NCBI RefSeq assembly: GCF_040812395.1
Contig: NZ_JBFNXH010000017.1
Coordinates: 62,001-126,000, forward strand
Direction of reading: 5' to 3'
Source of the DNA: Paenibacillus_E sp040812395
GTDB lineage: Bacteria; Bacillota; Bacilli; Paenibacillales; NBRC-103111
Length of the DNA stretch: 64,000 nt
Shown here: positions 8,356-17,541 of the stretch, in pieces
Layout of the letters: the number at the start of each line of letters is the position of its first letter
Position numbering within the stretch: the stretch's first letter is position 1
Translations under genes and position numbers: made by a program
The notes under the pieces: generated by a model
What the model was told of the DNA's origin: nothing
What the model saw: only the letters and a program-made list of their open reading frames with translations
Databases searched by the model: none

Positions 8356-10503
8356 ATGATCAAACAACTGAGAAGCTGGTGGAAAGATTCCGAAATCCCA
8401 AGCTTGATTGGAAGAAAAAAAGTAGACCTCTCCATTTTTGAATATGGTACTCATATTCCATTGGAATTTCATATTGATTTTAACGAAGCCAACCAAGGGC
8501 AAACGCCATCGCTTGGCACGAATCAAAGGATTATTTTTCATTGTAAGGACCACACCTTTGAGGCGAAGCTACAAAATATTGACCAGAAGTCTGCGGACCG
8601 AGAAGCCCTTCAAATTCGTTACGATTCCAACAAAGAACTGAAGCAGTTCTTCATTTCGCATTTCCAAGCCTCGTACCAATACATAGCCGAACAAAAAGAA
8701 GAAAACAGTGGTAAAAAGAATATTGTTGTTCCAGATGAACGAGCCGAGTACATCGAATTTTATGCTACGGGAGTGCCATATGAATATCGGATAGAGCTCA
8801 TTACGCAAAGTCTGATGCCAAATGTTTGGTGGGTAAACCAAGGGGCAACCATAGCTACTGAGAAAGCGGAGGGAATCCTATGGGCGCCAATTCAGAACGC
8901 TAAAGGGCGTACGATGCATCACTGGGAAACAATGAAGGAAGTGAAAAAAGGAGATATTATTCTCCACTACGCCAATAAAGAGTTGAGGTATGTGAGCCAA
9001 GTTCAAGAAGCTACGGTCACTGCTCCTAAACCAGGTTCCTTAGCAGGGTCATCTTGGCAAGAGCAAGGAAGAATGGTGAGAACGGAGTATTTCGCTCTTA
9101 CCCCATCCATTCCCTTGCAACTGTTTAACCAGCAACTAATGAAGTTAAATATTTTAAAAGGTCCCCTACACTCAGTTGGAGGGGTGAATCAGGGATATCT
9201 GTTTCGTTTTACGGTACAGGGCCTTCAAGTAGTCCAAAAGCAATCCCCGAACTCAAACTGGCCTTCTTTTACGATGCTTCAAGAAGCTGAATCCAGTCCT
9301 AAGGTGGTCATACCTTTGCAAATCATAGGTGATGTAGAAATAAGAGGTGTTGTTAATCAAATCAAGGCCTTCATTCAACAAAAAGGTTTCCATTTTCCGG
9401 ATCAGCTGATCGAAAATTATTACCTCTCTTTGAAAACGAAGCCATTCGTGATTCTCGCAGGGATATCGGGAACGGGAAAAACAAAGCTTGTAAAGCTGTT
9501 TGCAGAAGCGTTAGGGGCTACAGGGGAGAATGGCCAGTTTAACCTTATCCCGGTACGCCCTGACTGGAGCGATCCTTCTGATTTGATTGGTTATAAAGAT
9601 TTGTCTGGCAAATTTAAGCCGGGAAGGATGACGGAAGTCCTGGCTGAAGCAGCATTGCCTGAGAATCGTCATAAGCCTTATTTTATATGCTTGGATGAGA
9701 TGAATTTGGCCCGTGTCGAGCATTATTTCAGTGACTTACTGAGCTTATTGGAAACTCAGCAATGGCACGATGGGAAAATCGTCACAGAAGCGCTAATTTC
9801 CAATGGTTCCTTGGATCGTATTGAAGATCAGGAAGCTTTTGGCGATTTGGCGATCCCTGAAAATGTATATATCATTGGCACGGTAAATATGGATGAGACC
9901 ACGCATCCTTTTAGCAAAAAGGTGTTAGATCGTGCGAATACGCTTGAATTTAACTACATTAATCTTAAGCAATTGCCTTGGTTGGACGTAGAGGATCAAG
10001 AAGCTAGTGATCTTACGGTAGTTAATCAATTATTTATAAGGGCCGATTATTTGAATTTAGTGGATGTAGATCTAGGCTACAAAGAGCTGGTAGTCCGAGC
10101 TACAGATAAGCTTGTTACGATCAATAACATTCTAGAGGAAATTCATGCCCATGTTGGCTTCAGGATCCGGGATACGGTTTGCTTTTATCTCATTTATTCT
10201 CAAAGATTTGGGTTACTCAGTGAAGATGAAGCGTTTGATTTGCAGCTTTTTCAAAAAATTCTCCCTCGAATCCAGGGAAGTCATAGCTCTGTCAAAAGAG
10301 TGCTTCTCAAACTGCTAAAAGAATCGTTGGAGGGTGGTAATTTCAATCTTACAGATCTTATGGAAGATCCGTCTTCACTTTATTCCAAATGGGGTTCAGG
10401 TAAAACACCGCCTCCGGCTAAATATCCTCAAAGTGCACGGAAGTTGGCGTTTATGCTGAGGAGGTTGGAGGAAGATGGCTTTACCTCTTTCTGGCTCTCC
10501 TGA
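8356..10503 (+). CDS. McrB-like AAA+ GTPase/ATPase with EVE-like modified-base reader domain
   Basis: 715 residues; ATG with AAGGAGG 6 bases upstream. Residues ~1-130 form an uncharacterised N-terminal domain. Residues ~155-290 look like an EVE/YTH-type reader (VWWVNQG, LWAP, HHWETMKEVKKGDIILHY, LRYVSQV), a fold that binds modified DNA bases. From ~330 the McrB-family motor follows: Walker A AGISGTGKT (~370), the RPDWSDPSDLIGY motif, Walker B ICLDEMN (~443), sensor GTVNMDETTHPFSKKVLDRA. The gene overlaps the following DUF2357/PD-(D/E)xK gene by 29 bases. The pair is a type IV (modification-dependent) restriction system of McrBC type: the motor binds modified DNA and drives the nuclease partner. 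Substrate specificity is not readable from sequence. Confidence 0.92.
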   Translation: MIKQLRSWWKDSEIPSLIGRKKVDLSIFEYGTHIPLEFHIDFNEANQGQTPSLGTNQRIIFHCKDHTFEAKLQNIDQKSADREALQIRYDSNKELKQFFISHFQASYQYIAEQKEENSGKKNIVVPDERAEYIEFYATGVPYEYRIELITQSLMPNVWWVNQGATIATEKAEGILWAPIQNAKGRTMHHWETMKEVKKGDIILHYANKELRYVSQVQEATVTAPKPGSLAGSSWQEQGRMVRTEYFALTPSIPLQLFNQQLMKLNILKGPLHSVGGVNQGYLFRFTVQGLQVVQKQSPNSNWPSFTMLQEAESSPKVVIPLQIIGDVEIRGVVNQIKAFIQQKGFHFPDQLIENYYLSLKTKPFVILAGISGTGKTKLVKLFAEALGATGENGQFNLIPVRPDWSDPSDLIGYKDLSGKFKPGRMTEVLAEAALPENRHKPYFICLDEMNLARVEHYFSDLLSLLETQQWHDGKIVTEALISNGSLDRIEDQEAFGDLAIPENVYIIGTVNMDETTHPFSKKVLDRANTLEFNYINLKQLPWLDVEDQEASDLTVVNQLFIRADYLNLVDVDLGYKELVVRATDKLVTINNILEEIHAHVGFRIRDTVCFYLIYSQRFGLLSEDEAFDLQLFQKILPRIQGSHSSVKRVLLKLLKESLEGGNFNLTDLMEDPSSLYSKWGSGKTPPPAKYPQSARKLAFMLRRLEEDGFTSFWLS

Positions 10504-12898
10504 TCCTAGCAGAGAACTCCTACGTATAGAAACGGACTTATTCACGTTATTTATTCAGGGTCGTCCCTTCCATCCGACAGTGGAAACACTTCAACTACAT
10601 AGGGATAGGGAGCAACAATGGGTAAATGCGATGCTAAAAGTATCAAGTCCTTCTTCATTTTTAAATATTGAAAGTATAAAAGTGTTCTCACCCCTCGATA
10701 GTGATTTAATAGATTGGTATGAAGGGGCATCAAGCTTCCCTTGCTTTTATGAGACACAAAATTATGAACTGGTGATCCAGAAAAAGAAGCCAACTGATCT
10801 CGCCTTTTATCATGAAAATGTTCTTCTTCGTAAATCGATCAAACCACTTGGGGATATGATCCTGTCTGGCGTTTTGAACTTTGGCAATGAGGTTGGGTAT
10901 ACGGAGCTTGAGTTTCGATTAGCGGGACAGGTGGTTCTACGGTTAGAACTGGAGATTTTCCCTTCCAAAATGGATTATAAGAAGGATTACCATAACATCC
11001 TTAATGAGGTTAACGATCAGATTTACAATTTGGCGTTTGATTTCATGAGAAAGACTTATCAATTAACTGGTTTAAGAGATACCCAACATCAAAGCTTAAC
11101 TGAGTTTTTTACCATCTTGCAGCATGTGTTCGATCAATTGATGGCTTCAATGGGAAGGATTGCAGTCAACCCTCATCATAAGTTAATGACGAATCATAGC
11201 ATTAAACCTGCTGATAAAGTAAAGAAGGCTGGGAGAGAAAACATTGCCTTTCTTGCCAAACGTGTTCACCAACTAGTCGAGGACCCGAAGTATGGATATG
11301 TCAGGGTGGGGGATCAATATTACACGGCATCTCATTTGTTGGAGTCTAAGAAACATATCTCCTATGATACGACTGAGAATCGTTTCGTGCGCTGGATGCT
11401 AGAGCGAATAAACAGTAAGCTGCTTAAGCTTAAAGTTCGTTGGAAGGAAAAGAACCGCAAGGAAGATCCAGTTCTTCTGGGTCGAATCGATAAGATGACT
11501 ACGCAAATTCAAATGCTGCTCAGGTCGGATTTCTTGCGTGAAGCAAGGGGAATGAAGCAATTTACGATTAGCTTGGTGCTGCAGATAGCCCCAGGGTACC
11601 GGGAAGTATATCGAACATATTTGATGCTGATCAAAGGCCTTTCGATCCAGGATGATTTATTCCGACTTTCCATGAAGGATGTGGCCCAGCTCTACGAATA
11701 CTGGTGTTTCCTTAAGCTGCATCATATTTTGAGTAAAAAATACAAATTGTTAAGGCAAGATATTGTTACGGTGAATCGCAACGGTATATTTGTCACATTG
11801 GATAAAACGCAGAAAGCCAAAATGGTCTACGAAAACCCGAAAAGTGGGGAAACCTTTATTTTGCATTATAATGCGCTCCCGAGTGCCGATCAAACGCCAA
11901 CGCTTTCTCAGCTACCAGACAATGTGTTGACTTTAAAAAAGAGGGATGCGGGGAAGGAGAAGGAGTACAAGTACATTTTTGACGCGAAATACCGTTTGAA
12001 CCCAGCTTATGAAGGCACTTCATACTTCAATTCTTATAAAGCTCCGGGACCCGAAGAGGATGATATTAACACGATGCATCGGTATCGAGACGCTATTGTT
12101 TATCAGGCGGGAACGACTAAGGAGATGGAAAGAAGTATGTTCGGGGCGTACGTGTTATTCCCCTATCATGAAGAGGAACAGTTTAAAGAGCATCGTTTTT
12201 ATAAAAGTATTGAGCTGATGAACATCGGGGCACTTCCTTTTTTGCCGAACTCTACGAAATTGGTAGAACAATTTTTGGACGAGATTATTTTAGATAGTCC
12301 CGAGAAAGCGTTTGAGCGCTCAACCAAGTCGAGAGGGACGAAGGAATATTTTGAAGATAAGTTAAGCAGCAAGAACGTATTAGTTGGATCTTTAAGGGAG
12401 TCCTCTCAGTTGCAAACCATGCTTGAGCATCGCTTTTACCATATGCCTTTGAAAAACTTAACAGATGTGAAAGTACTAACCCAGCTGGAATACATTGCGA
12501 TGTGCCAGTCTCGTAAAAAGTTTGATAGAACTGGAGATACCGGTATCCATTACTATGGCAAGATCAAGGACTGGAAAGTGCTCCGCCGCGGTGAAATTAC
12601 AGAACGTCCTGCAAGGCCTGGTACGGAAAATGACCTATATGTGAAGTTTACACTAGATGAGTGGGAGAAACGGGTTGAGCCGATTGCCCTTGGGGGGCAA
12701 GGAATTTATACCGTTTTATATACAACGAAGTATATGTTGGATAGGGCACTAGAGATAGCTGAGTTGAAGCTGGAGACGGAAGAGGATTTAAGGATATGGC
12801 GGGAAAAACGCCGAATGGGTAAAGTTAAGGTGAAGTTGGATCATAATTATGTGGATTTAGCACGTAGGGTTGTCGATTTTGAGATGGAATTCCTATAA
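10475..12898 (+). CDS. McrC-like DUF2357 / PD-(D/E)xK nuclease partner of the EVE-McrB motor
   Basis: 807 residues. The ATG overlaps the end of the McrB-like gene and has a good Shine-Dalgarno (GGAGGAAG) directly upstream, inside that gene, so the two are translationally coupled. The N-terminal and middle part match the DUF2357 type of McrC-like proteins, rich in beta strands then helices. The nuclease core shows LTLKKRDAGKEKEYKYIFDAKYR (~490-507; the key part is FDAKYR with an upstream acidic residue), typical of PDDEXK_7 nucleases attached to DUF2357. Expected to be the DNA-cleaving subunit of the restriction complex, acting in the cytoplasm. Much longer than Escherichia coli McrC, as is usual for the DUF2357 branch. 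Confidence 0.9.
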   Translation: MALPLSGSPDPSRELLRIETDLFTLFIQGRPFHPTVETLQLHRDREQQWVNAMLKVSSPSSFLNIESIKVFSPLDSDLIDWYEGASSFPCFYETQNYELVIQKKKPTDLAFYHENVLLRKSIKPLGDMILSGVLNFGNEVGYTELEFRLAGQVVLRLELEIFPSKMDYKKDYHNILNEVNDQIYNLAFDFMRKTYQLTGLRDTQHQSLTEFFTILQHVFDQLMASMGRIAVNPHHKLMTNHSIKPADKVKKAGRENIAFLAKRVHQLVEDPKYGYVRVGDQYYTASHLLESKKHISYDTTENRFVRWMLERINSKLLKLKVRWKEKNRKEDPVLLGRIDKMTTQIQMLLRSDFLREARGMKQFTISLVLQIAPGYREVYRTYLMLIKGLSIQDDLFRLSMKDVAQLYEYWCFLKLHHILSKKYKLLRQDIVTVNRNGIFVTLDKTQKAKMVYENPKSGETFILHYNALPSADQTPTLSQLPDNVLTLKKRDAGKEKEYKYIFDAKYRLNPAYEGTSYFNSYKAPGPEEDDINTMHRYRDAIVYQAGTTKEMERSMFGAYVLFPYHEEEQFKEHRFYKSIELMNIGALPFLPNSTKLVEQFLDEIILDSPEKAFERSTKSRGTKEYFEDKLSSKNVLVGSLRESSQLQTMLEHRFYHMPLKNLTDVKVLTQLEYIAMCQSRKKFDRTGDTGIHYYGKIKDWKVLRRGEITERPARPGTENDLYVKFTLDEWEKRVEPIALGGQGIYTVLYTTKYMLDRALEIAELKLETEEDLRIWREKRRMGKVKVKLDHNYVDLARRVVDFEMEFL

Positions 12899-12926
12899 TG
12901 AGACGCGTATTAAAAGGAGACTGAGC

Positions 12927-14264
12927 ATGAGAATCAAAACAGCATTATGCATCATTACAATTCTATTAGGCACTCTCTTTTGTTCGAATGGAAGAATGGT
13001 GATGGCCGACAATGATCACAAGGCAAGTATTATCGTAGATAATCAGACCTTGAGTTTTGAAGTGCCGCCCGTTAATAATCAGGGGACTGTTATGGTTCCT
13101 ATGCGGCCTGTATTCGAAGCGTTACATGCGGATGTGACTTGGAATGAAGAAGATCAGAAAGTAATTGCCGAAAAAGAAGGTGTTTCGGTCCAGCTCATTC
13201 TTGGTTCACCGTTTGCTTACATCAATGGTCGAGCCTTTGTCTTAAGCTCGAGTCCGTATATATCAAATGGCAACACGATGGTTCCTGTTCGATTTATTAG
13301 CGAAGCACTTGGAGCTCAAGTATCTTGGAACCCAATTGATCAAAGAGTTATGATCATCACGAGGTCTGCAACTGGAGGAAGCGAACAAAATAGCGATAAT
13401 AATTTGCCTCAGAAGCATACCGCAGCTTCCGCCATATTTGTGCCCAGCGCACTAACAGTTCAATTCGTACCATCTCAAAACGCAGATACCTTGGAAGCCA
13501 AGGCAAAGCCCCTTGAGAAAATGCTTGGTGATCGACTTGGGATTCCCGTTAAAATTACCGTCTCCACGGGTTATGGCAATGTAATCAAAGCGATGGCAGC
13601 TAAAAAAGTAGACATTAGTTTTCTGCCTCCGGCCCAATATGTTTCTGCGCATGATGACCTTAAGGTAGCTGATGTGCTTTTGCAAGCATTACGGTATGGG
13701 GTGGATGCTTCAACAGGCAAGCCGACTCAACATCTCGTTGACTTTTACCAAGGAATGTTCGTTGTTAGAGCAGATTCACCGATTCGGAACATTGAGGATT
13801 TAAGGGGGAAAACCATCGGATGGCAGGGAGCAGCATCTGCAACAGGCTATGTATATCCTGGATTAGTATTGAAGAAAGAAGGAATTGACCCCGTAGATGA
13901 TGTGAAAAAGGCTGTTTTCCAAGGTCATGATAGAGCGATCCTAGGGTTACTCAATAACCAAGTGGATGCTGCCGCAGTTTTTCAGGACATTCGGACTTTG
14001 ATGTTGAAGGATTATCCCGATGTTTTCAAGAATACTCGCATCCTTGCCTTCACGGATAAGATCCCGAACGACACGATCGCGGTACGATCAGATATGGATG
14101 CAGAGTGGCGTAAAAAGATAGTAAATGCTTTTATTTCTTTAATGGATGATCCCGATGGTAAAAGAATTATTCATGATGTATTTGGGCATGAGGGCTATAC
14201 ATTTTCTGAAGATAACAAGTTCGAAATTGTTCGTGAGTTGTACAGATTGATGTCTGCTAAGTAG
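12927..14264 (+). CDS. Secreted stalk-domain / PhnD-type solute-binding fusion
   Basis: 445 residues from ATG 12927, chosen because AAAAGGAGA precedes it and it starts an obvious signal peptide (KTALCIITILLGTLFCSNG, cleavage near residue 31). A longer reading from 12870 inside mcrC is unlikely. Residues ~35-150 form a copper-amine-oxidase N-terminal (stalk) domain with the twin motifs VMVPMRPVFEALHADVTW and MVPVRFISEALGAQVSW. Residues ~175-445 resemble PhnD-type periplasmic phosphate/phosphonate-binding proteins (LEKMLGDRLGIPVKI, KKVDISFLPP, DLRGKTIGWQG, VDAAAVF). No permease or ATPase follows, so it may be an orphan sensor or surface-bound binder instead of an importer component. It starts 28 bases after the nuclease gene, possibly on the same transcript. 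Confidence 0.85.
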   Translation: MRIKTALCIITILLGTLFCSNGRMVMADNDHKASIIVDNQTLSFEVPPVNNQGTVMVPMRPVFEALHADVTWNEEDQKVIAEKEGVSVQLILGSPFAYINGRAFVLSSSPYISNGNTMVPVRFISEALGAQVSWNPIDQRVMIITRSATGGSEQNSDNNLPQKHTAASAIFVPSALTVQFVPSQNADTLEAKAKPLEKMLGDRLGIPVKITVSTGYGNVIKAMAAKKVDISFLPPAQYVSAHDDLKVADVLLQALRYGVDASTGKPTQHLVDFYQGMFVVRADSPIRNIEDLRGKTIGWQGAASATGYVYPGLVLKKEGIDPVDDVKKAVFQGHDRAILGLLNNQVDAAAVFQDIRTLMLKDYPDVFKNTRILAFTDKIPNDTIAVRSDMDAEWRKKIVNAFISLMDDPDGKRIIHDVFGHEGYTFSEDNKFEIVRELYRLMSAK

Positions 14265-14336
14265 AAAATCGGGAATTGAGCCAGATTCTAGACAACGGCT
14301 GAATTGACCCACATACGATGCATATAAGAAAGGAAT

Positions 14337-14365
14337 CCTAGAAGTTACAAGCTTCTAGGTTTTCT
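14337..14365. terminator. Hairpin between convergent genes
   Basis: 8-bp stem CCTAGAAG (14337-14344) / CTTCTAGG (14352-14359) followed by TTTTCTT on the plus strand. It sits between the PhnD-like gene (plus) and the XRE gene (minus) and overlaps the tail of the latter. Serves the plus-strand gene best. Confidence 0.6.
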
Positions 14366-14612
14366 TGTCCTCATTACGTACGAGTAACTCCTCATCTTTA
14401 ACATCAACAAGATCAATAATCTCCCGGATATCATCAATATCCAAAGCCTCTGCTATTCTTACAATATGGCTAAAATTCATATTCTCCCTTTTGCCGTTGG
14501 ATAACTCGCTTAGTGCAGCATGTCTTACATCGGATATTCTGGATAATTCGCGTAGAGAGATTTTGTGTTGTTTAGTGAGATCAGCTATTTTCACAACAAC
14601 CTTTTTTGCCAT
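14355..14612 (-). CDS. XRE-family DNA-binding regulator
   Basis: 85 residues with a Cro/C1-type helix-turn-helix at ~12-65 (TKQHKISLRELSRISDVRHAALSELSNGKRE). No other domain is present. ATG start at 14612 with Shine-Dalgarno AAAGGTGAT upstream. It is divergent from the small gene at 14716, and the 100-base intergenic space holds inverted GTACG-type half-sites overlapping a sigma-A promoter, so autoregulation and control of the divergent gene are likely. Resembles YozG-type regulators; the regulon cannot be read here. Confidence 0.88.
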   Translation of the reverse strand: MAKKVVVKIADLTKQHKISLRELSRISDVRHAALSELSNGKRENMNFSHIVRIAEALDIDDIREIIDLVDVKDEELLVRNEDKKT

Positions 14613-14632
14613 CTTAAAATCACCTTTCGATC

Positions 14633-14708
14633 AAGTACGAATAGTTATTGACTATACGTATAAACGTACCATATAATATTCCAATAACCGGTACTTATAT
14701 GCGTACCG
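14633..14708 (+). promoter_or_regulatory. Sigma-A promoter with repeated GTACG/CGTAC operator half-sites
   Basis: -35 TTGACT (14648-14653), 18-base spacer and -10 TATAAT (14672-14677) drive the small gene at 14716. Half-sites related to TACG or CGTA occur at ~14636, 14656 and 14666, and an inverted pair GGTAC...GTACC spans ~14690-14706 around and after the -10. These are good candidates for operators of the divergent XRE protein. Confidence 0.7.
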
Positions 14709-14715
14709 AAAAGGG

Positions 14716-14991
14716 GTGGACACTATTCAAAGTATCCAATCAAAATATGATGAAGCTGTTCGGGAAGAGGAAACATTGATTCAGAGAATTAACGTTTGCA
14801 AAGAGTTTATTGATGTTATCCTTAGCTATATATCCGATAAGGCTGACTCCACTCACATGCTGACTATCGAGGACATTGTTACTGCTGTGCATACCATTGG
14901 TCAGGATTTGGAGACTGAGTTGCTTCACTTGAGGTTAGAAAAGGTCTTTCTGGAGAATAAGATGCGGGAAGATCAGGTGAGCGATCTCTAG
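14716..14991 (+). CDS. Small helical protein of unknown function (91 aa)
   Basis: Entirely helical with coiled-coil character (SIQSKYDEAVREEETLIQRI at the N-terminus). No catalytic motif, signal peptide or membrane span. The GTG at 14716 overlaps the Shine-Dalgarno AAGGGGTGG, so the true start may be the rare codon ATT at 14725 with normal spacing; no better ATG exists nearby. A second, diverged copy of residues ~22-82 occurs at 15197-15388, so the gene belongs to a local duplicated family. Control by the divergent XRE regulator is probable. Confidence 0.65.
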   Translation: MDTIQSIQSKYDEAVREEETLIQRINVCKEFIDVILSYISDKADSTHMLTIEDIVTAVHTIGQDLETELLHLRLEKVFLENKMREDQVSDL

Positions 14992-15042
14992 TTTTAATAG
15001 TCTTGGATATTAACTAGTTAAGCTAACCTTTAAGAATTTTCT

Positions 15043-15546
15043 GTGCCAGTATGTAACCAAGAACAGCCTCCTAAGAGAAGTATATTCAAAAAACTTCAGA
15101 AAGGTCATAAAAAGGTATTCATCACCAATTTGTTTAAGGGATCAAGCGTCTTCTATGAGTCGATAAATAATGAGTTAGATGTATTAATCGTAGATGAAGC
15201 TCATCATCCAAAGAGTCGAAGTGTGCAGAAAGATTATCGAAGTTATTTTAAAGTATCTCTCAGAACAGGCGGATGCTATTCATATCCTAGCAGCAGAAGA
15301 CATAGTAACATCGATTCATACTATGCACCAAGACTTAGAGATAGAATTATTTCATGTCAGACTAGAGAAGAGTTTATTGGAAAAATAAAATTAGCATTTT
15401 GGAAGCTGACGGCAATATTTAAGGTGAAAGATATGCGACTAACCTCTCTATATGAGAGGTTTTTTCCTTTTCCACCGATTTCGTCAATTTTATTAGTAAA
15501 ACAGATATTTTGCGTAGCTCATAAAGAAGGGTTTTTAATAGTGTAA
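15043..15546 (+). pseudogene. Chimeric relic: DUF2075-type helicase fragment joined to a copy of the small helical gene
   Basis: The first ~55 codons read as part of a DUF2075/superfamily ATPase (VFITNLFKGSSVFYES, then LDVLIVDEAHH, the Walker B/DEAH box). At about 15197-15205 homology switches: from there the +1-shifted frame (15194-15388) encodes a peptide matching the small protein at 14716 (for example AADEDIVTSIHT-like and DLEIELFHVRLEK). The two homologies meet inside the DEAHH codons, consistent with an illegitimate recombination joint. Neither part has a complete domain or convincing start. The rest of the 14992-15605 gap shows nothing further. Confidence 0.65.
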
Positions 15547-15605
15547 AAAGAAGGATTATGTTAAGGTATCTGTGACCTGTTAAATTTTTTGTAGGAGGGC
15601 TGAAA

Positions 15606-17516
15606 TTGTTATTGAATCGAGGTTTCATTTTCAAAATAATCTTAATAACAGCTATATCTGTTTCAGTAATGACGCCATTTACAACTTTCAAAACCACGTA
15701 TGCTGAATCCGCCACTGTTACTTTCGATGACCCGGCATTTGAAGCTTACATACGCAAGCAATTGCATAAACCGGAAGGGAACATAACGGGGGAGGATATG
15801 CAATCTCTTACTGAGCTAGCCTCGGCAAGTTGGTTGGGAATCCGAAGTCTCAAAGGGATTGAATTTGCAACGAATTTAACACGATTAAGTATTGAACAGA
15901 ACAAGATTGCTGATCTTTCTCCACTTGCAGGTTTGGTTAAACTGAAAAGGATTACTCTGGATTACAATGAAATAACGGATTTAAAGCCACTTAGCAACTT
16001 AACAGAATTAACAGATTTGAATCTTTATGAGAATAAAATTAAAAGTCTAGAGCCGTTAAAAAACTTGAAAAAGCTAACTGATCTACAAGTTTACGCTAAT
16101 GAGATCGAAGACCTCTCGCCATTAAGTGGACTTACTCAATTAAAGTCGCTTGGTGCCTATTTCAATCATATTCGGGAAGTCACGCCTCTCGCCGATCTGG
16201 TAAATCTGCGCTCTATTTTTATAGATAATAATAGGATTAAAGATATTTCCTCTCTACACAAGCTCGAGAATCTTGAAGTTCTTTCGATTGGTAGGAACCA
16301 AGTAACCAATATTCATGTTATTAGTAACATGCCGAAACTAGATATGGTAAATCTCGGTAATAATCCGATCCAGGATCTTTCCCTTCTCAAGTCGCTTAAA
16401 GAGATCCGTTCACTGGATTTGGGTGGATTGAAGCTTGAGGACATTTCCTTTTTGAGTAAAATGAGTAAGTTAGCTACGCTAAGGTTGGATCATAATCAAA
16501 TTGTTGATATTACTCCTCTGGCTGAATTAACTTCCCTTACAGGTCTTGAGATTGGAAATAATAAGGTTGTAGATATTACCCCAATCGCTAGGCTTACCAA
16601 TCTTGAAAACATTCGATTAGATAACAATAAAGTTGCTGATATTTCATCACTATCCTCTTTAAATAAACTTTGGATGTTAAGTCTAGATGGCAACCCTGTC
16701 TCTAATCTAAAACAGTTAGTGTCCCTAAAAATGCTACGATTTCTAACTTTAAACAATATGCATCTTTCAGACATCGGATTCGTGAGCGATTTAAAGAATT
16801 TAACCTACTTAGGATTGAACAATAATCAAATTACTGATTTAAGTCCATTAGCTGGAATGCAACGATTAGATGGATTAAATATTTCAGGTAATGAAATAGA
16901 TGATCTCAAGCCTCTGCAAAGACTGACCTCTTTAACAAGTCTTACTTTAAGCAGAAATAAAGTTGAAGATATCTCTCCCCTTTACGCAATGTCTAAATTA
17001 AAAAGTTTAGATCTCGAACATAACCGTGTTACGGATATTAATGCCCTTCGGGATCATACGAATCTCTGGGAGATTAACCTGATTAATAATCCTTTGACTA
17101 AGGAAGCAATTGAAGCTGTTAAGGAAAAGCAAAAATTAGGTGTTGTTGTTAAGTATGGGGATCAGATAGTTTTGAAGTTAAATAATAACTTATTGGACTT
17201 TTCAGCGGACGAGGAGCCTTTGTTGAAGGATGGAACTGTTCTTGTGCCTATGCGCCGAATTTTCAGCGTTTTGGGAGCTCAGGTGTTTTGGGATGGGGAA
17301 AAGCAAAGCATTACAGCTGAAAAAGGAGATATTAGCGTTAAGCTAATAATTGATTCAGATAAAGCTTTCATTAACAATAAAGAGGTAAGATTAGATGTGG
17401 CACCGCGGTTATTAAATGGTACGACATTAGTTCCGGTGCGCTTTGTCAGTGAAGCTCTTGGTGCAGAGGTAAGTTGGGATGCAGGGGAACGTATGGTTGT
17501 TATTAAAAGGAAATAA
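15606..17516 (+). CDS. Secreted leucine-rich-repeat protein with C-terminal stalk domain
   Basis: 636 residues from TTG 15606 with TAGGAGGGC upstream. Signal peptide at 1-~36 (FIFKIILITAISVSVM). From ~75 to ~510 there are about 19-20 internalin-type 22-residue repeats of the form L..L..L.L..N.I.DISPL. The C-terminus (~515-636) is a copper-amine-oxidase N-terminal domain with VLVPMRRIFSVLGAQVFW and TTLVPVRFVSEALGAEVSW. There is no LPXTG or SLH anchor; the stalk domain may tether it to the wall. LRRs of this type bind proteins or glycans; no ligand is readable. A paralogue of similar layout lies at 45885. Confidence 0.9.
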   Translation: MLLNRGFIFKIILITAISVSVMTPFTTFKTTYAESATVTFDDPAFEAYIRKQLHKPEGNITGEDMQSLTELASASWLGIRSLKGIEFATNLTRLSIEQNKIADLSPLAGLVKLKRITLDYNEITDLKPLSNLTELTDLNLYENKIKSLEPLKNLKKLTDLQVYANEIEDLSPLSGLTQLKSLGAYFNHIREVTPLADLVNLRSIFIDNNRIKDISSLHKLENLEVLSIGRNQVTNIHVISNMPKLDMVNLGNNPIQDLSLLKSLKEIRSLDLGGLKLEDISFLSKMSKLATLRLDHNQIVDITPLAELTSLTGLEIGNNKVVDITPIARLTNLENIRLDNNKVADISSLSSLNKLWMLSLDGNPVSNLKQLVSLKMLRFLTLNNMHLSDIGFVSDLKNLTYLGLNNNQITDLSPLAGMQRLDGLNISGNEIDDLKPLQRLTSLTSLTLSRNKVEDISPLYAMSKLKSLDLEHNRVTDINALRDHTNLWEINLINNPLTKEAIEAVKEKQKLGVVVKYGDQIVLKLNNNLLDFSADEEPLLKDGTVLVPMRRIFSVLGAQVFWDGEKQSITAEKGDISVKLIIDSDKAFINNKEVRLDVAPRLLNGTTLVPVRFVSEALGAEVSWDAGERMVVIKRK

Positions 17517-17541
17517 ATTTATATAGAACAAGGAGGAGTAC

